DNA of 64,000 nucleotides from Eikenella sp. (GTDB taxonomy: Bacteria; Pseudomonadota; Gammaproteobacteria; Burkholderiales; Neisseriaceae), in assembly GCA_030528345.1 (NCBI GenBank), contig JAUMZB010000003.1, positions 43,612 to 107,611 of the forward strand, written 5' to 3'. Position 1 is the stretch's first letter. Every line of letters begins with the position of its first letter. The position numbers and the translations under genes were made by a program. The notes beneath the pieces are model-generated. The model was not told the origin of the DNA and did no database searches. It was given only the letters and a program-made list of their open reading frames with translations. This document shows positions 41,658 to 50,623 of this stretch, in pieces.

Positions 41658-42407
41658 ATGTGGAATACGCCGTTGCTGCCGCCCGAGTGTTTGGAGTTTC
41701 CCAATCCCGAACCGGCCATTGCCCATAACGACGGTTTGGTGGCCGTGAGTACGGACTTGCAGCCGACACGCCTGTTGTCTGCCTACCGGCAGGGCATTTT
41801 TCCGTGGTTTGCCGAGCAAGGCTATTTTTTCTGGTTTGCGGTGGCGCCGCGCACGGTTTTGCTGCCGCCGCATCTGCACATCGGCCGTTCGCTGGCGAAA
41901 ACCCTGCGCCGCAAAATCTACCGGGTAACGGTGAATCGCGATTTCGCGGCGGTCATCGCCGCCTGCGCCGCCATGCCGCGCCCCGGCCAAGACGGTACTT
42001 GGATTGCCCCCGAATTTCAGGCCGCTTATACCGATCTGCACCACCGCGGCCACGCCCATTCTTTTGAATGCTGGTATCCCGACGGCCAGGGCGGTTGGCA
42101 GTTGGGCGGCGGTTTTTACGGCGTGCAGATCGGGCGGGTGTTTTACGGCGAATCGATGTTTGCCGCGGCTGCCGATGCTTCCAAAATCGCCTTTGCCTGC
42201 GCGGTGCCGTTTTTGGCCGGTTGCGGCATCGAATTGATCGACTGCCAGCAGGACACCCGCCATTTGGCGCGCTTCGGCTCGGAGCCAATGGATTTTTCCG
42301 CTTTCCAAGCCGCTTTGCGGCGCTTGAACGCCCTGCCTCTGGCCTCGCCGATTCAGGCCGGCACGGTAAAGGAAAATGGGGCGGGAGCGGCCACGCAGGC
42401 TACCTGA
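41658..42407 (+). CDS. aat: Leucyl/phenylalanyl-tRNA--protein transferase
   Basis: A 249-residue enzyme that adds Leu or Phe to N-terminal Arg/Lys, marking proteins for ClpAP (N-degron pathway). Family blocks: [25 protein letters not shown] near the N-terminus (usually GxxGxLxPxxLLxAYxxGIFPW), [91 protein letters not shown] and [20 protein letters not shown]. The last codons CAG GCT ACC TGA are a DUS, so the protein ends in QAT and its stop comes from the uptake sequence. Confidence 0.95.
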   Translation: MWNTPLLPPECLEFPNPEPAIAHNDGLVAVSTDLQPTRLLSAYRQGIFPWFAEQGYFFWFAVAPRTVLLPPHLHIGRSLAKTLRRKIYRVTVNRDFAAVIAACAAMPRPGQDGTWIAPEFQAAYTDLHHRGHAHSFECWYPDGQGGWQLGGGFYGVQIGRVFYGESMFAAAADASKIAFACAVPFLAGCGIELIDCQQDTRHLARFGSEPMDFSAFQAALRRLNALPLASPIQAGTVKENGAGAATQAT

Positions 42408-42411
42408 AAGC

Positions 42412-42558
42412 CTGAGACCTTTGCCAAACCCCCATCTGCGGCGCATTTCTGCGTTGTGCGCTGCTCGCTCGCTTGCCTACCTCCACGGTATGTCTGCGCT
42501 CGCTGCGCTGCTACGCCTTGAACTGCATCCACATCTGGGGGTTTGGCAAAGGTCTCAG
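42412..42558. mobile_element. Small MITE-like element upstream of dapD
   Basis: A 147-bp element bounded by perfect 23-bp inverted repeats (42412-42434 and 42536-42558; inner part GAGACCTTTGCCAAACCCCC). The termini resemble the GAGACCTTTGCAAAA ends of IS5-family elements in Neisseria. The interior has no transposase frame; it is GC-rich, with GCGCTGCTCGCTCGC and GCGCTCGCTGCGCTGC runs. It starts four bases after the DUS at the aat stop and ends 39 bp before the dapD ATG, so it occupies nearly all of the space where the dapD promoter should be. Confidence 0.75.
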
Positions 42559-42597
42559 CCTATTATTGATTGTTTACAACCGTTTGAAGGAAACCGT

Positions 42598-43419
42598 ATG
42601 TCATTACAAAATATTATTGAAACCGCTTTCGAGCAGCGTGCAGACATCACGCCGAAAACCGTAAGCGCCGAGGTGAGGGAGGCGGTGGAAGAAACGCTGC
42701 GCCGGCTGGATTCCGGCGCCTTGCGGGTGGCCGATCGTTTGGGCGTCGGCCGATGGCAGGTAAACGAATGGGCGAAAAAAGCGGTGTTGTTGTCGTTCCG
42801 CATTGCCGACAACGCAGTGCAGGACGACGGCGTAAACCGCTATTTCGACAAAGTGCCGACCAAGTTTGCCGCTTGGGACGAAGCACAGTTTCAGGCCGCC
42901 GGTTTCCGCGCGGTGCCCGGCGCGGTGGCGCGCCGCGGCAGCTTTGTCGGCAAAAACGTGGTGCTGATGCCCTCTTATGTGAACATCGGCGCTTATGTGG
43001 ACGAAGGCACCATGGTGGACACTTGGGCCACGGTAGGCTCTTGCGCCCAAATCGGCAAAAACGTGCATTTGAGCGGCGGCGTGGGCATCGGCGGGGTGTT
43101 GGAGCCCTTGCAGGCCAGTCCGACCATTATTGAAGACAACTGCTTCATCGGTGCGCGTTCCGAGATTGTGGAAGGCGTGATTGTGGAAGAAGGCAGCGTG
43201 ATTTCGATGGGCGTGTATATCGGCCAATCCACCAAAATTTACGACCGCGAAACCGGCGAAATCCATTACGGCCGCGTACCCGCCGGATCGGTGGTGGTGT
43301 CCGGCAGCCTGCCGGCCAAAGACGGCAGCCACAGCCTGTATTGTGCGGTGATCGTGAAAAAAGTGGACGCGCAAACCCGCGCCAAAACCAGCGTCAACGA
43401 ATTGCTGCGCGGGGTTTAA
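42598..43419 (+). CDS. dapD: 2,3,4,5-tetrahydropyridine-2,6-dicarboxylate N-succinyltransferase
   Basis: A 273-residue left-handed beta-helix acyltransferase, the succinylase branch of lysine/diaminopimelate synthesis. AAGGA precedes the ATG ([20 protein letters not shown]). Hexapeptide-repeat core at about 100-225 ([90 protein letters not shown]). Length typical. An upstream in-frame extension reaches into the MITE and is not translated in homologues. Its promoter may be inside the MITE. Confidence 0.96.
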   Translation: MSLQNIIETAFEQRADITPKTVSAEVREAVEETLRRLDSGALRVADRLGVGRWQVNEWAKKAVLLSFRIADNAVQDDGVNRYFDKVPTKFAAWDEAQFQAAGFRAVPGAVARRGSFVGKNVVLMPSYVNIGAYVDEGTMVDTWATVGSCAQIGKNVHLSGGVGIGGVLEPLQASPTIIEDNCFIGARSEIVEGVIVEEGSVISMGVYIGQSTKIYDRETGEIHYGRVPAGSVVVSGSLPAKDGSHSLYCAVIVKKVDAQTRAKTSVNELLRGV

Positions 43420-43475
43420 GGCCAAGGCAGCCTCGCTAAAAGGTCTCAGGGCTACCTGAAAGCCTGACCCATTAA

Positions 43476-43519
43476 AAACAACCGGATATCCTTTGCAGAC
43501 AGGATATTCGGTTGTTTGT
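43476..43519. terminator. Bidirectional terminator between dapD and rlmB
   Basis: AAACAACCGGATATCC / GGATATTCGGTTGTTT, a 16-bp stem with one G-U pair and a 10-nt loop, A-run on one side and T-run on the other. Confidence 0.8.
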
Positions 43520-43558
43520 TATCTACGTCGCATAGACGGTGAAACCCGTATCCGGCTT

Positions 43559-44323
43559 TCAGGTAGCCCCTAACTGTTGCTCTTGGCGCAGGGTGCGTTG
43601 GCGGCGGCTTTCGCTCAACACCATGCCGGCGCTCACGGAAACGTTCAGGCTCTCTACCATGCCCAGCATGGGAATCGACACCAAGGCATCGCAGTGTTCG
43701 CGGGTGAGGCGGCGCATGCCTTCGCCTTCGCTGCCCATCACCCAGGCCACGCTGTCGGGCACGGCGTAATGGTAGAGGTCGGCTTCGCCGTCCATGTCGG
43801 TGCCGACAATCCAAATGCCGTATTCTTTCAGTTCGCGCAGGGTGCGGGCCAGATTGGTGACGGTGATGTAGGGCACGGTTTCGGCGGCGCCGCAGGCCAC
43901 TTTGCTCACGGTGGCGTTGAGGCCGGCGCTTTTGTCTTTCGGCGCAATCACGGCGTGCACGCCCATGGCGTCGGCCACGCGCAGGCAGGCACCGAGGTTG
44001 TGCGGGTCGGTGATGCCGTCGAGAACCAGCAGAAAGGGGGGCTCGTTCAGGTTTTCCAACACGTCTTCCAGGTGCACATGGTGGCGGGAAGCATCGATGA
44101 AACCGGCCACGCCTTGGTGGCGGGCGTTTTTGCACAGGTTGTCGAGCCGCGCCGCATCGGCGAAATGCACGCGCACGCCTTCGGCGGCGGCTTTTTCCAA
44201 GACAGCGCGGGTGCGGGCGTCTTGGCGGCCTTCTTGAATGTAAAGCTCGGTCAGGCTTTTGGGGTTTTGCCACAAACGGGCATTGACGGCGTGAAAGCCG
44301 TAAATCAGGCGTCGGTTGGCCAT
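43559..44323 (-). CDS. rlmB: 23S rRNA (guanosine-2251-2'-O)-methyltransferase RlmB
   Basis: A 254-residue SpoU-type methyltransferase with a SPOUT knot. N-terminal substrate-binding domain at 1-80 ([26 protein letters not shown]); catalytic domain with motif 1 [23 protein letters not shown], motif 2 [28 protein letters not shown] and motif 3 [20 protein letters not shown]. It ends LGAT, with GGG GCT ACC TGA forming an 11/12 DUS at the stop codon. Confidence 0.95.
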   Translation of the reverse strand: MANRRLIYGFHAVNARLWQNPKSLTELYIQEGRQDARTRAVLEKAAAEGVRVHFADAARLDNLCKNARHQGVAGFIDASRHHVHLEDVLENLNEPPFLLVLDGITDPHNLGACLRVADAMGVHAVIAPKDKSAGLNATVSKVACGAAETVPYITVTNLARTLRELKEYGIWIVGTDMDGEADLYHYAVPDSVAWVMGSEGEGMRRLTREHCDALVSIPMLGMVESLNVSVSAGMVLSESRRQRTLRQEQQLGAT

Positions 44324-44384
44324 GCTGGGCTCGGGGAAGCGTCAAACAGGCGCATTATACGCGATACGCGGTAGCTTGCGCGGG

Positions 44385-46622
44385 CTACCTGAAAAGCGGA
44401 GCCTCGGCCAGCGGTTTGCGCTGCCAAAAGCGCCGCGGCAGCAGGCTTGGCTGCAAGCGGCCGTTGCCGAGCAGGAAGTCGATGCGGCCGCTGCGGGCGC
44501 TGGTGTAAAGCCGAATGCCGCGGGCACTCAGGCTGTGGCGTACCTCGGCGGCAGGATGACGGTAGGGATTGGCAAAGCCGTTGGCGGCCACCGCTGCGTG
44601 CGGCGCCACGGCTTCCAAAAATTCGACTGAGGAGGAGGAGCGGCTGCCGTGGTGGCCGAGCAGCAGGATTTGGCTGTGCAGACCGCTGCCGTAACGGCGC
44701 ACCAATTCGCGCTCGCCGGCTTTGCCCAAATCGCCGGTAATCAGCAGGGCTTCGCCGTTGGCGACCACGCGCAACACGCAGCTTTGTTCGTTGTCGGCCA
44801 AATGAGGTTGCGGCGGCGGGGTGAGGAATTCAAACCAGACGCCGTCCCAAGTCCAGTTGAGGCCGTCGCGGCAATGGTGTGCCGTTTGTCCGGGATAAGC
44901 GGCAGGCTGGCCGGCATAGAGTAATGCGGGCGGAAAGGCTACCTGAACGGCTGCCAGGCCGCCGTCGTGATCGGCATCGTGGTGCGATACCACCAGCACA
45001 TTGGGCGGCGGCAGGCCTTGCGCCCACAGCGCAGGCAGCAGCTGCAGCCGGGCGGCGTTTTCGGTGCCGGTGTCGAAAAGCAGCCAATGGTTGCGGGTGC
45101 GGATGTGCACGGCCAGCCCCTGGCCGACGTCGTGGATGCGTACTGCGGCCGTGCCGTCGTCCGGCGCGGGTGTGCGGTAAAAGCAGGACAGCAGCAACAC
45201 AGCGGCCGCCCACGGCCGCAAACCCAAGCCGCGCGGCAGCAGGAGCACGGCCAAAGCGGCCAGCACCGCCAGCCAAAAAAGCGGCGGCAGATGGGGCAGG
45301 CTGCCCACCGGCACCTGTCCGCCCGCCCACACGATGGCCGTGAGCGTGTATTCCCCCAGGGCCGCCGCCAAGCGGAGCAGGGCGTCGCCGGGCAGCAGCG
45401 CCGCCAGCAAAGCCAAGGGCACCAGCAGCCAGGAAAACCACGGAATCAGCAGCAGATTGGCCAAGGGCGCCGCCAGCGGTACCACACCGAAAGCCTGGCC
45501 GGCCGCCCAAAAGCCGAACACGGTAACCGCAGCCTGCCCGCGCCAGAGCGCGCGCCATTTGCCGTGGCGCAGGCGCTTGTCGGCGGCCCAAATTAGCACT
45601 GCCACCATGCCGAAGGACAGCCAAAAGCCCACACCTAAAGCCGACAGCGGCTGCCACAGCAACACCGCACCCAGGGCGAACCACCAGCTCTGCCAAGGCG
45701 AAGCGCCGCTGCGCCGCCACCAATGCCAGACAAACACCGTCAACATCAGGAGGCTGCGTTGCACCGGTACGCCGAAGCCGGCCAAAGCGCCGTACGCCAC
45801 GGCGGCGGCCAAACCCGCCGCCAATACCCAGCGCCGCGGCTCGGCCAGGGGCAGCGGCCACAGCAGCAGGCGTGCCGCCAGGCCGGCTGCCAAGGCCGTC
45901 ATGCCCACGTGCAGGCCGGAAATGCTCACCAAATGGTTGATGCCCAAATGGCGGAAGGCCTGCCAATGCTCGTCTTCCAAACCGCCGTAGCCGCCGGTAC
46001 CCAAAGCCCGCATCAGCGCCGCGCCTTGCGGATAAGCGGCTGCCACGCCCTGCCAGCGCTGCTGCGCCCGATACCGCCATTGCTGCCAGCGGTTGCGCCA
46101 GCCGCGGTCAGGAGCCAGTTCGGTGCGCTCCGCGCCTGCAGAGGCCAAGCCGTGCAGGCCGCGTGACAGCGCCCAAGCTTCGCGGTCGAAGCCGTTGTCG
46201 TTGCGCTCGCCAATGGTGGGGCGGATGCGCGCCTGCATCCGCCAGCGGCTGCCGGGCAGCCATTCTCGCTTGAGGCGGTCGCTCAACAAGAAGCGGTAGC
46301 GTTCGCCGTCCGCCGTTTCGGCAAGGGCTTCGACACGAACCGCATAAGGCGTTTCCTCCGCCACCGAGGCTACCTGAAACACCATTTCCGCCCGTTGCGC
46401 TTCCGGCTCGGCCGGCCATTGCGCCGACACGGCGGCCCCAATCCGCCACACGCCGTAGAGCAGGCCGGCCAGCAGCCACCAGGCGGCGCGGAAACGGCGT
46501 ATGCCGCCCACAGCAAACAACAGCAGGCAGGCGGCCGAAAGCAGGGCGGTAAAATGCGCCGCCGGCAATAAAAATGCCGCCAGCACGCCGACCGCCGAAA
46601 AACGCCATCCGCTGCCTGCCAT
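44385..46622 (-). CDS. comEC: DNA internalisation channel ComEC/Rec2
   Basis: A 745-residue inner-membrane protein that moves single-stranded DNA into the cytoplasm during natural transformation. N-terminal hydrophobic stretch and OB-like domain (about 1-180), the competence membrane domain at about 200-500 (HLGINHLVSISGLHVGMTALAAGLAARLLLWPL is the signature), and a C-terminal metallo-beta-lactamase domain (IHDVGQGLAVHIRTRNHWLLFDTGTENAARL...VVSHHDADHDGGLAA, about 520-730). Start 46622 is chosen for the conserved MAGSGWRF opening; the ribosome site is poor. Two exact DUS lie inside the gene (44939-44950 and 46367-46378; the latter read as FQVASVAEE). Confidence 0.94.
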   Translation of the reverse strand: MAGSGWRFSAVGVLAAFLLPAAHFTALLSAACLLLFAVGGIRRFRAAWWLLAGLLYGVWRIGAAVSAQWPAEPEAQRAEMVFQVASVAEETPYAVRVEALAETADGERYRFLLSDRLKREWLPGSRWRMQARIRPTIGERNDNGFDREAWALSRGLHGLASAGAERTELAPDRGWRNRWQQWRYRAQQRWQGVAAAYPQGAALMRALGTGGYGGLEDEHWQAFRHLGINHLVSISGLHVGMTALAAGLAARLLLWPLPLAEPRRWVLAAGLAAAVAYGALAGFGVPVQRSLLMLTVFVWHWWRRSGASPWQSWWFALGAVLLWQPLSALGVGFWLSFGMVAVLIWAADKRLRHGKWRALWRGQAAVTVFGFWAAGQAFGVVPLAAPLANLLLIPWFSWLLVPLALLAALLPGDALLRLAAALGEYTLTAIVWAGGQVPVGSLPHLPPLFWLAVLAALAVLLLPRGLGLRPWAAAVLLLSCFYRTPAPDDGTAAVRIHDVGQGLAVHIRTRNHWLLFDTGTENAARLQLLPALWAQGLPPPNVLVVSHHDADHDGGLAAVQVAFPPALLYAGQPAAYPGQTAHHCRDGLNWTWDGVWFEFLTPPPQPHLADNEQSCVLRVVANGEALLITGDLGKAGERELVRRYGSGLHSQILLLGHHGSRSSSSVEFLEAVAPHAAVAANGFANPYRHPAAEVRHSLSARGIRLYTSARSGRIDFLLGNGRLQPSLLPRRFWQRKPLAEAPLFR

Positions 46623-46744
46623 ATTCCGCCCGCCATAGGAGAGTGATTGCCCGGCAGCAGTGTACGGGAAACATTTGAGGCGGAGCAAGGCATGGACGCG
46701 GCATCGGAAGCTTGGCAACGGCGGCAGAGGCTTTTCAAGCAGCC

Positions 46745-46778
46745 TCAAAACCAAACCACCGGCCATCGGGCCGGTGGT
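46745..46778 (-). terminator. Terminator of the permease gene
   Basis: ACCACCGGCC / GGCCGGTGGT, a 10-bp stem with an ATCG loop, followed on the minus strand by TTGGTTTTG; 23 bp past the stop. Confidence 0.75.
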
Positions 46779-46800
46779 GCGTCAGGTGGTAAGGTCGGCT

Positions 46801-48141
46801 TTACACGCCCAAAAACCAGAATTTGGCGGCCCAGGCCACGGCCACAATCCACACCATTACCGGCACTTCTTTGGCGCGGCCGCACAAGAGCTTGATCAGC
46901 GCGTAGCTGATGAAGCCCATGGCGATGCCGTCGGCAATCGAGTAGGTAAAGGGCATAAAGGCGATGGTGAGGAAGGCCGGCGCCGCTTCGGTGATGTCTT
47001 CCCAGTCGATTTCCAGGGTGCTGCGCAACATATGGATGCCGATGTAGAGCAGGGCCGGCGCGGTGGCGAAAGCGGGCACGGCCTGCGCCAGCGGCGAGAA
47101 CCACAAGCAGGCCAGCATCAGCACGCCCACGGTTACGGCGGTGAGGCCGGTGCGGCCGCCGGCGGCCACGCCGGAAGCGCTTTCCACATAAGGCGTAATC
47201 GAGGAAGTGCCCAAGCTGGCACCGGCGATGATGGCGGTGGAGTCGGCAAACAGGGCGCGCTTCAGGCGCGGCAGCTTGCCGTCCACCAGCAGGCCGGCAC
47301 GGTGCGACACGCCCACCAAGGTGCCGGTGCTGTCAAACAGATCCACTAGGAAAAACACGAAAATCACCGCAATCATGCTGCCGTTGAACAGCTGGTTGAA
47401 ATCCATCTGCATAAAGGTGGGCGCCACGCTGGGAATCGGCGCCACAATGCCTTTGAATTCGGTCAGCCCCATGCCGGCGGCAACCGCGGTGACCGCCAGA
47501 ATGCTGATGATGATGGCGCCGCGCACGCGGAAATAATCCAGCACCACAATCAGGAAAAAGCCGAGCAAGGCCAGCAGCACCGGCCAGTTGGGCAGTTTGG
47601 CGCCGGCTTCGTTCAGCACATACAGATCGCCCATTTTCACCAGGGTGGCATCGCTGGCCACCACCAAGCCGGCGTTTTTCAGCGCAATCAGCGCCAAAAA
47701 CAGGCCGATGCCGGCGGCAATCGCCATTTTCAAGCTCATGGGCAGCGCGTTGACCAGCATTTCGCGGATTTTGAAAAAGCTGAACACCAAAATGATGAGG
47801 CCGGACACAAACACCGCCGCCAGCGCCACCTGCCAGGGCACGCCCATGCCTTTGACCACCGCAAAGGTGAAATAAGCATTCAAACCCATGCCCGGCGCCA
47901 AGGCCACCGGATAATTGGCCAGCGCGCCCATAATAAAGCAGCCGATGGCGGCCGAGATACAGGTGGCCACAAACACCGCGCCGAAATCCATGCCGGTGAG
48001 CGAGAGAATGCCGGGGTTGACGATGACGATGTAGCACATGGTGAGGAAGGTGGTGACGCCGGCCATGATTTCGGTGCGCACCGTGGTGTTGTGCTCGGAG
48101 AGCTTGAAATGGCGGTCGAGCCAGGATGTGCTTGTGCTCAT
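46801..48141 (-). CDS. NCS2-family purine permease (AzgA-like)
   Basis: A 446-residue transporter with about 12-14 hydrophobic segments. Start 48141 gives MSTSTSWLDRHFKLSEHNTTVRTEIMAGVTTFLTMCYIVIVNPGIL, which is the typical head of the AzgA/GhxP/PurP subgroup (TEIxAGxxTFxTMxYIxxVNPxIL). Other marks: ATCISAAIGCFIMGALANYPVALAPGMGLNAYFTFAVV and SSITPYVESASGVAAGGRTGLTAVTVG, the substrate-binding region. These proteins import adenine, guanine or hypoxanthine by proton symport; the exact base cannot be read. Confidence 0.88.
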   Translation of the reverse strand: MSTSTSWLDRHFKLSEHNTTVRTEIMAGVTTFLTMCYIVIVNPGILSLTGMDFGAVFVATCISAAIGCFIMGALANYPVALAPGMGLNAYFTFAVVKGMGVPWQVALAAVFVSGLIILVFSFFKIREMLVNALPMSLKMAIAAGIGLFLALIALKNAGLVVASDATLVKMGDLYVLNEAGAKLPNWPVLLALLGFFLIVVLDYFRVRGAIIISILAVTAVAAGMGLTEFKGIVAPIPSVAPTFMQMDFNQLFNGSMIAVIFVFFLVDLFDSTGTLVGVSHRAGLLVDGKLPRLKRALFADSTAIIAGASLGTSSITPYVESASGVAAGGRTGLTAVTVGVLMLACLWFSPLAQAVPAFATAPALLYIGIHMLRSTLEIDWEDITEAAPAFLTIAFMPFTYSIADGIAMGFISYALIKLLCGRAKEVPVMVWIVAVAWAAKFWFLGV

Positions 48142-48199
48142 GAAGATTCCCAATTGAAATGCGGTCAAACGCCGGCCGCCTAGCCGGCAAAAAAGCGGC

Positions 48200-48205
48200 A
48201 TTATA
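48200..48205 (-). promoter_or_regulatory. -10 box of the permease gene
   Basis: TATAAT on the minus strand, 59 bp before the start codon. No good -35 at standard spacing. Confidence 0.5.
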
Positions 48206-48230
48206 AACTTTCGGGCGGCCGCATGCAGCG

Positions 48231-48276
48231 GAAAAAAGACCGGCTGAAAACGCCGAAGCGCTTTCAGCCGGTCTTT
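48231..48276 (-). terminator. Terminator of ppk
   Basis: Perfect 15-bp stem AAAGACCGGCTGAAA / TTTCAGCCGGTCTTT with a 12-nt loop, running on the minus strand into a TTTTTTC tract. It separates ppk from the permease gene. Confidence 0.85.
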
Positions 48277-48321
48277 GCGTCCTTTCGGGTAGCCTTTGTC
48301 CTTTCGGGCTACCTGAAAGCT

Positions 48322-50385
48322 TTAGCCGCCGTGTTCGCGCAGCAGCACTTCCTGCAAGTCGATTTGCTGTTCGGCCGCTTCGGGCAATTCGGCGCGTACA
48401 TAGCTGCCGTCGGGCTGCATCAGCCAGGCTTTGCGGTTGTCTTGCAGCGCCAAGGTCAGCCCTTCGCGGATGACGCGTGCTTTCAGTTTGGCTTGCTCGA
48501 TCGGGGTGCAGGTTTCGATGCGGCGGAAGAAGTTGCGGCCCATCCAGTCGGCGCTGGAAATAAAGGTGTCTTCGGCGCCGTTGTCGTAGAAATAGAAGAT
48601 GCGCGAGTGCTCCAGCAGGCGGCCGATGATGGAGCGCACGCGGATGTTTTCCGACAGGCCGGGCACGCCGGGGCGCAGGGTGCACATGCCGCGCACGATG
48701 AGGTCGATCTGCACGCCGGCGGCGCTGGCTTCGTAAAGGGCGCGGATGATGCCCGGCTCGATGAGCGAATTCATTTTCGCCATGATGCGCGCCGGTTTGC
48801 CGGCCTTGGCGTGTTCGGCTTCGCGGGCAATGCGCTCCAGCAGCATGCTGCTGAGGGTGAAGGGACTGTGGTAGAGCTTGTTCAGGCGGCTGGGTTGGCC
48901 CAAGCCGGTGATTTCCATAAACAGGGTGTTGACGTCGGCGGTGATGGCTTCGTCGGCGGTCAAGAGGCCGAAGTCGGTGTAGATGCGCGAGGTGCCTTGG
49001 TGGTAGTTGCCGGTGCCGAGGTGGGCGTAGCGTTTCAGGCGGCCGTTTTCTTCGCGGCGGATCACCAAGGCCATTTTGGCGTGCACTTTGTAGCCGAACA
49101 CGCCGTACACCACGTGGGCGCCCACGCTTTCGAGTTTGTTGGCCCAATTGACGTTGTTTTCTTCGTCGAAGCGCGCCATCAATTCCACCACCACGGTCAC
49201 TTGTTTGCCGGCGGCGGCGGCGTTCATCAGGGCGCGGGCGAGTTCGGAATCGGTGCCGGTGCGGTAGATGGTCATTTTGATGGCCACCACGTCGGGGTCG
49301 GCGGCGGCTTCTTGGATAAAGCGCACGGTGGGGCTGAAGGATTGGTAGGGGTGGTGCAGCAGCACGTCCTGCTCGCGCAGCACGTCGGTGATGCGGCGTT
49401 CTTTGCGCAGCACTTTGGGGATGCTGGGGCGGAAGGGGCGGAACTTCAAATCGTCGCGGTTCACCATATCGGGCACCGCCATCAGGCGCACCAGATTCAC
49501 CGGGCCGGTTACCTGATACAGATCGTTGCGGCTGAGGTTGCATTGCTGCAGCAAAAAGTCGATCACATTGTCGGGGCAGTTGTCGGCCACTTCCAGCCGT
49601 ACCTCGTCGCCAAACTGGCGGCCGCGCAACTCGCCCTGAATGGCGGTGCGCAGATTGGTGAGGTCGTCTTCGTCTACGGTGAGTTCGCTGTTGCGGGTGA
49701 GGCGGAATTGATAGCAGCCTTTTACCGTCATGCCGATAAACAGTTTGTGCACATAGGCGTGCAGAATAGACGATAGCAGCACGAAGCCGTGGTGGCCTTC
49801 GCACAATGCGGCCGGCAGTTTCAGAATGCGCGGCAGAATGCGCGGCGCCTGCACAATCGCCATATCGGAGGAGCGGCCGAAGGCGTCTTTGCCCTCCAAT
49901 TCCACTGCGAAGTTGAGCGATTTGTTTAACAGGCGCGGGAAGGGGTGGGAAGGGTCGATGCCGATGGGGGTGAGGATGGGCAAGAGTTCGCGGTGGAAAT
50001 AGTCTTCGATCCATTCGCGCTGCTCGGGCGTCCAGCTGCGGCGCGGGTAGAAATAAATCCCTTCTTCGCGCAGGGCGGGAATCAGGGTGTGGTTGAACAG
50101 CGAGTATTGCTCTTCAATCAGGGTGCGCGCTTCGCGGCTGACGGCGGCAATGGTTTCCGCCGGCGTGGCGCCGTTGTCCAGCGGGGTGTCGGGGTTGAGT
50201 TGCCCGGCTTTTTTCAGCCAAGCCATGCGTACTTCGAAAAATTCGTCGAGATTGGAGGAGACGATGCACAAAAAGCGCAGCCGCTCCAAGAGCGGAATGC
50301 TGCCGTCTTGCGCTTGGGCCAGCACGCGGCGGTTGAAGGCGAGCAGGCTGAGCTCGCGGCAAAGAATGGTATCGGTTTCCTGCAT
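48322..50385 (-). CDS. ppk: Polyphosphate kinase 1
   Basis: A 687-residue enzyme that polymerises ATP gamma-phosphates into polyphosphate. Domains in order: N (SLLAFNRRVLAQAQDGSIPLLERLRFLCIVSSNLDEFFEVRMAWLKK), head, C1 and C2. The autophosphorylated histidine lies in FGYKVHAKMALVIRREENGRLKRYAHLGTGNYHQGTSRIYTDFGLLTAD (positions about 430-475). Further marks: MTIYRTGTDSELARALMNAAAAGKQVTVVVELMARFDEENN and VGRNFFRRIETCTPIE-type tail. Length typical for PPK1. Confidence 0.96.
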   Translation of the reverse strand: MQETDTILCRELSLLAFNRRVLAQAQDGSIPLLERLRFLCIVSSNLDEFFEVRMAWLKKAGQLNPDTPLDNGATPAETIAAVSREARTLIEEQYSLFNHTLIPALREEGIYFYPRRSWTPEQREWIEDYFHRELLPILTPIGIDPSHPFPRLLNKSLNFAVELEGKDAFGRSSDMAIVQAPRILPRILKLPAALCEGHHGFVLLSSILHAYVHKLFIGMTVKGCYQFRLTRNSELTVDEDDLTNLRTAIQGELRGRQFGDEVRLEVADNCPDNVIDFLLQQCNLSRNDLYQVTGPVNLVRLMAVPDMVNRDDLKFRPFRPSIPKVLRKERRITDVLREQDVLLHHPYQSFSPTVRFIQEAAADPDVVAIKMTIYRTGTDSELARALMNAAAAGKQVTVVVELMARFDEENNVNWANKLESVGAHVVYGVFGYKVHAKMALVIRREENGRLKRYAHLGTGNYHQGTSRIYTDFGLLTADEAITADVNTLFMEITGLGQPSRLNKLYHSPFTLSSMLLERIAREAEHAKAGKPARIMAKMNSLIEPGIIRALYEASAAGVQIDLIVRGMCTLRPGVPGLSENIRVRSIIGRLLEHSRIFYFYDNGAEDTFISSADWMGRNFFRRIETCTPIEQAKLKARVIREGLTLALQDNRKAWLMQPDGSYVRAELPEAAEQQIDLQEVLLREHGG

Positions 50386-50506
50386 GGTTTCACCTGTGTT
50401 TTTTGGCGTGTTATCGGGCGGGCAAACGGTGACGGGAAACGGTTTGCGCCGACGCTTATTCTAGCATTTCCCAAGCAGGCTTTCGACCGGTGGGTAAGAG
50501 CGGCAA

Positions 50507-50535
50507 AGGCTACCTGAAATGCTTTCAGGTAGCCT
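50507..50535. repeat. DUS inverted pair upstream of ppk
   Basis: AGGCTACCTGAAA / TTTCAGGTAGCCT, 13-bp perfect stem with a TGC loop; both arms are exact DUS. It lies between rho and ppk, on the rho side of the ppk promoter region. Confidence 0.75.
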
Positions 50536-50576
50536 AGAATGTTGCGGGATGATTGTTCGGGCCGTGTTTCCGCATG

Positions 50577-50609
50577 ACAGGCTATCTGAAAAGGTTTCAG
50601 GCAGCCTGT
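50577..50609 (-). terminator. Hairpin of degenerate DUS after rho
   Basis: ACAGGCTATCTGAAA / TTTCAGGCAGCCTGT, a 15-bp stem with two non-Watson-Crick pairs; loop AGG. One arm is AGGCTATCTGAA, the other AGGCTGCCTGAA, both one base off the Eikenella DUS. It is 14 bp past the rho stop. Confidence 0.55.
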
Positions 50610-50623
50610 TTGGCCGGGTGGGA

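Noticed and set aside
42376..42597. Upstream extension of the dapD frame through the MITE
   Set aside because: DapD homologues begin at [11 protein letters not shown]; a good ribosome site precedes that ATG, and the extension is made of MITE sequence.
50507..50609. CRISPR-like repeats
   Set aside because: Short repeated units here are DUS pairs with unequal spacing and no spacers of constant length; no cas genes.
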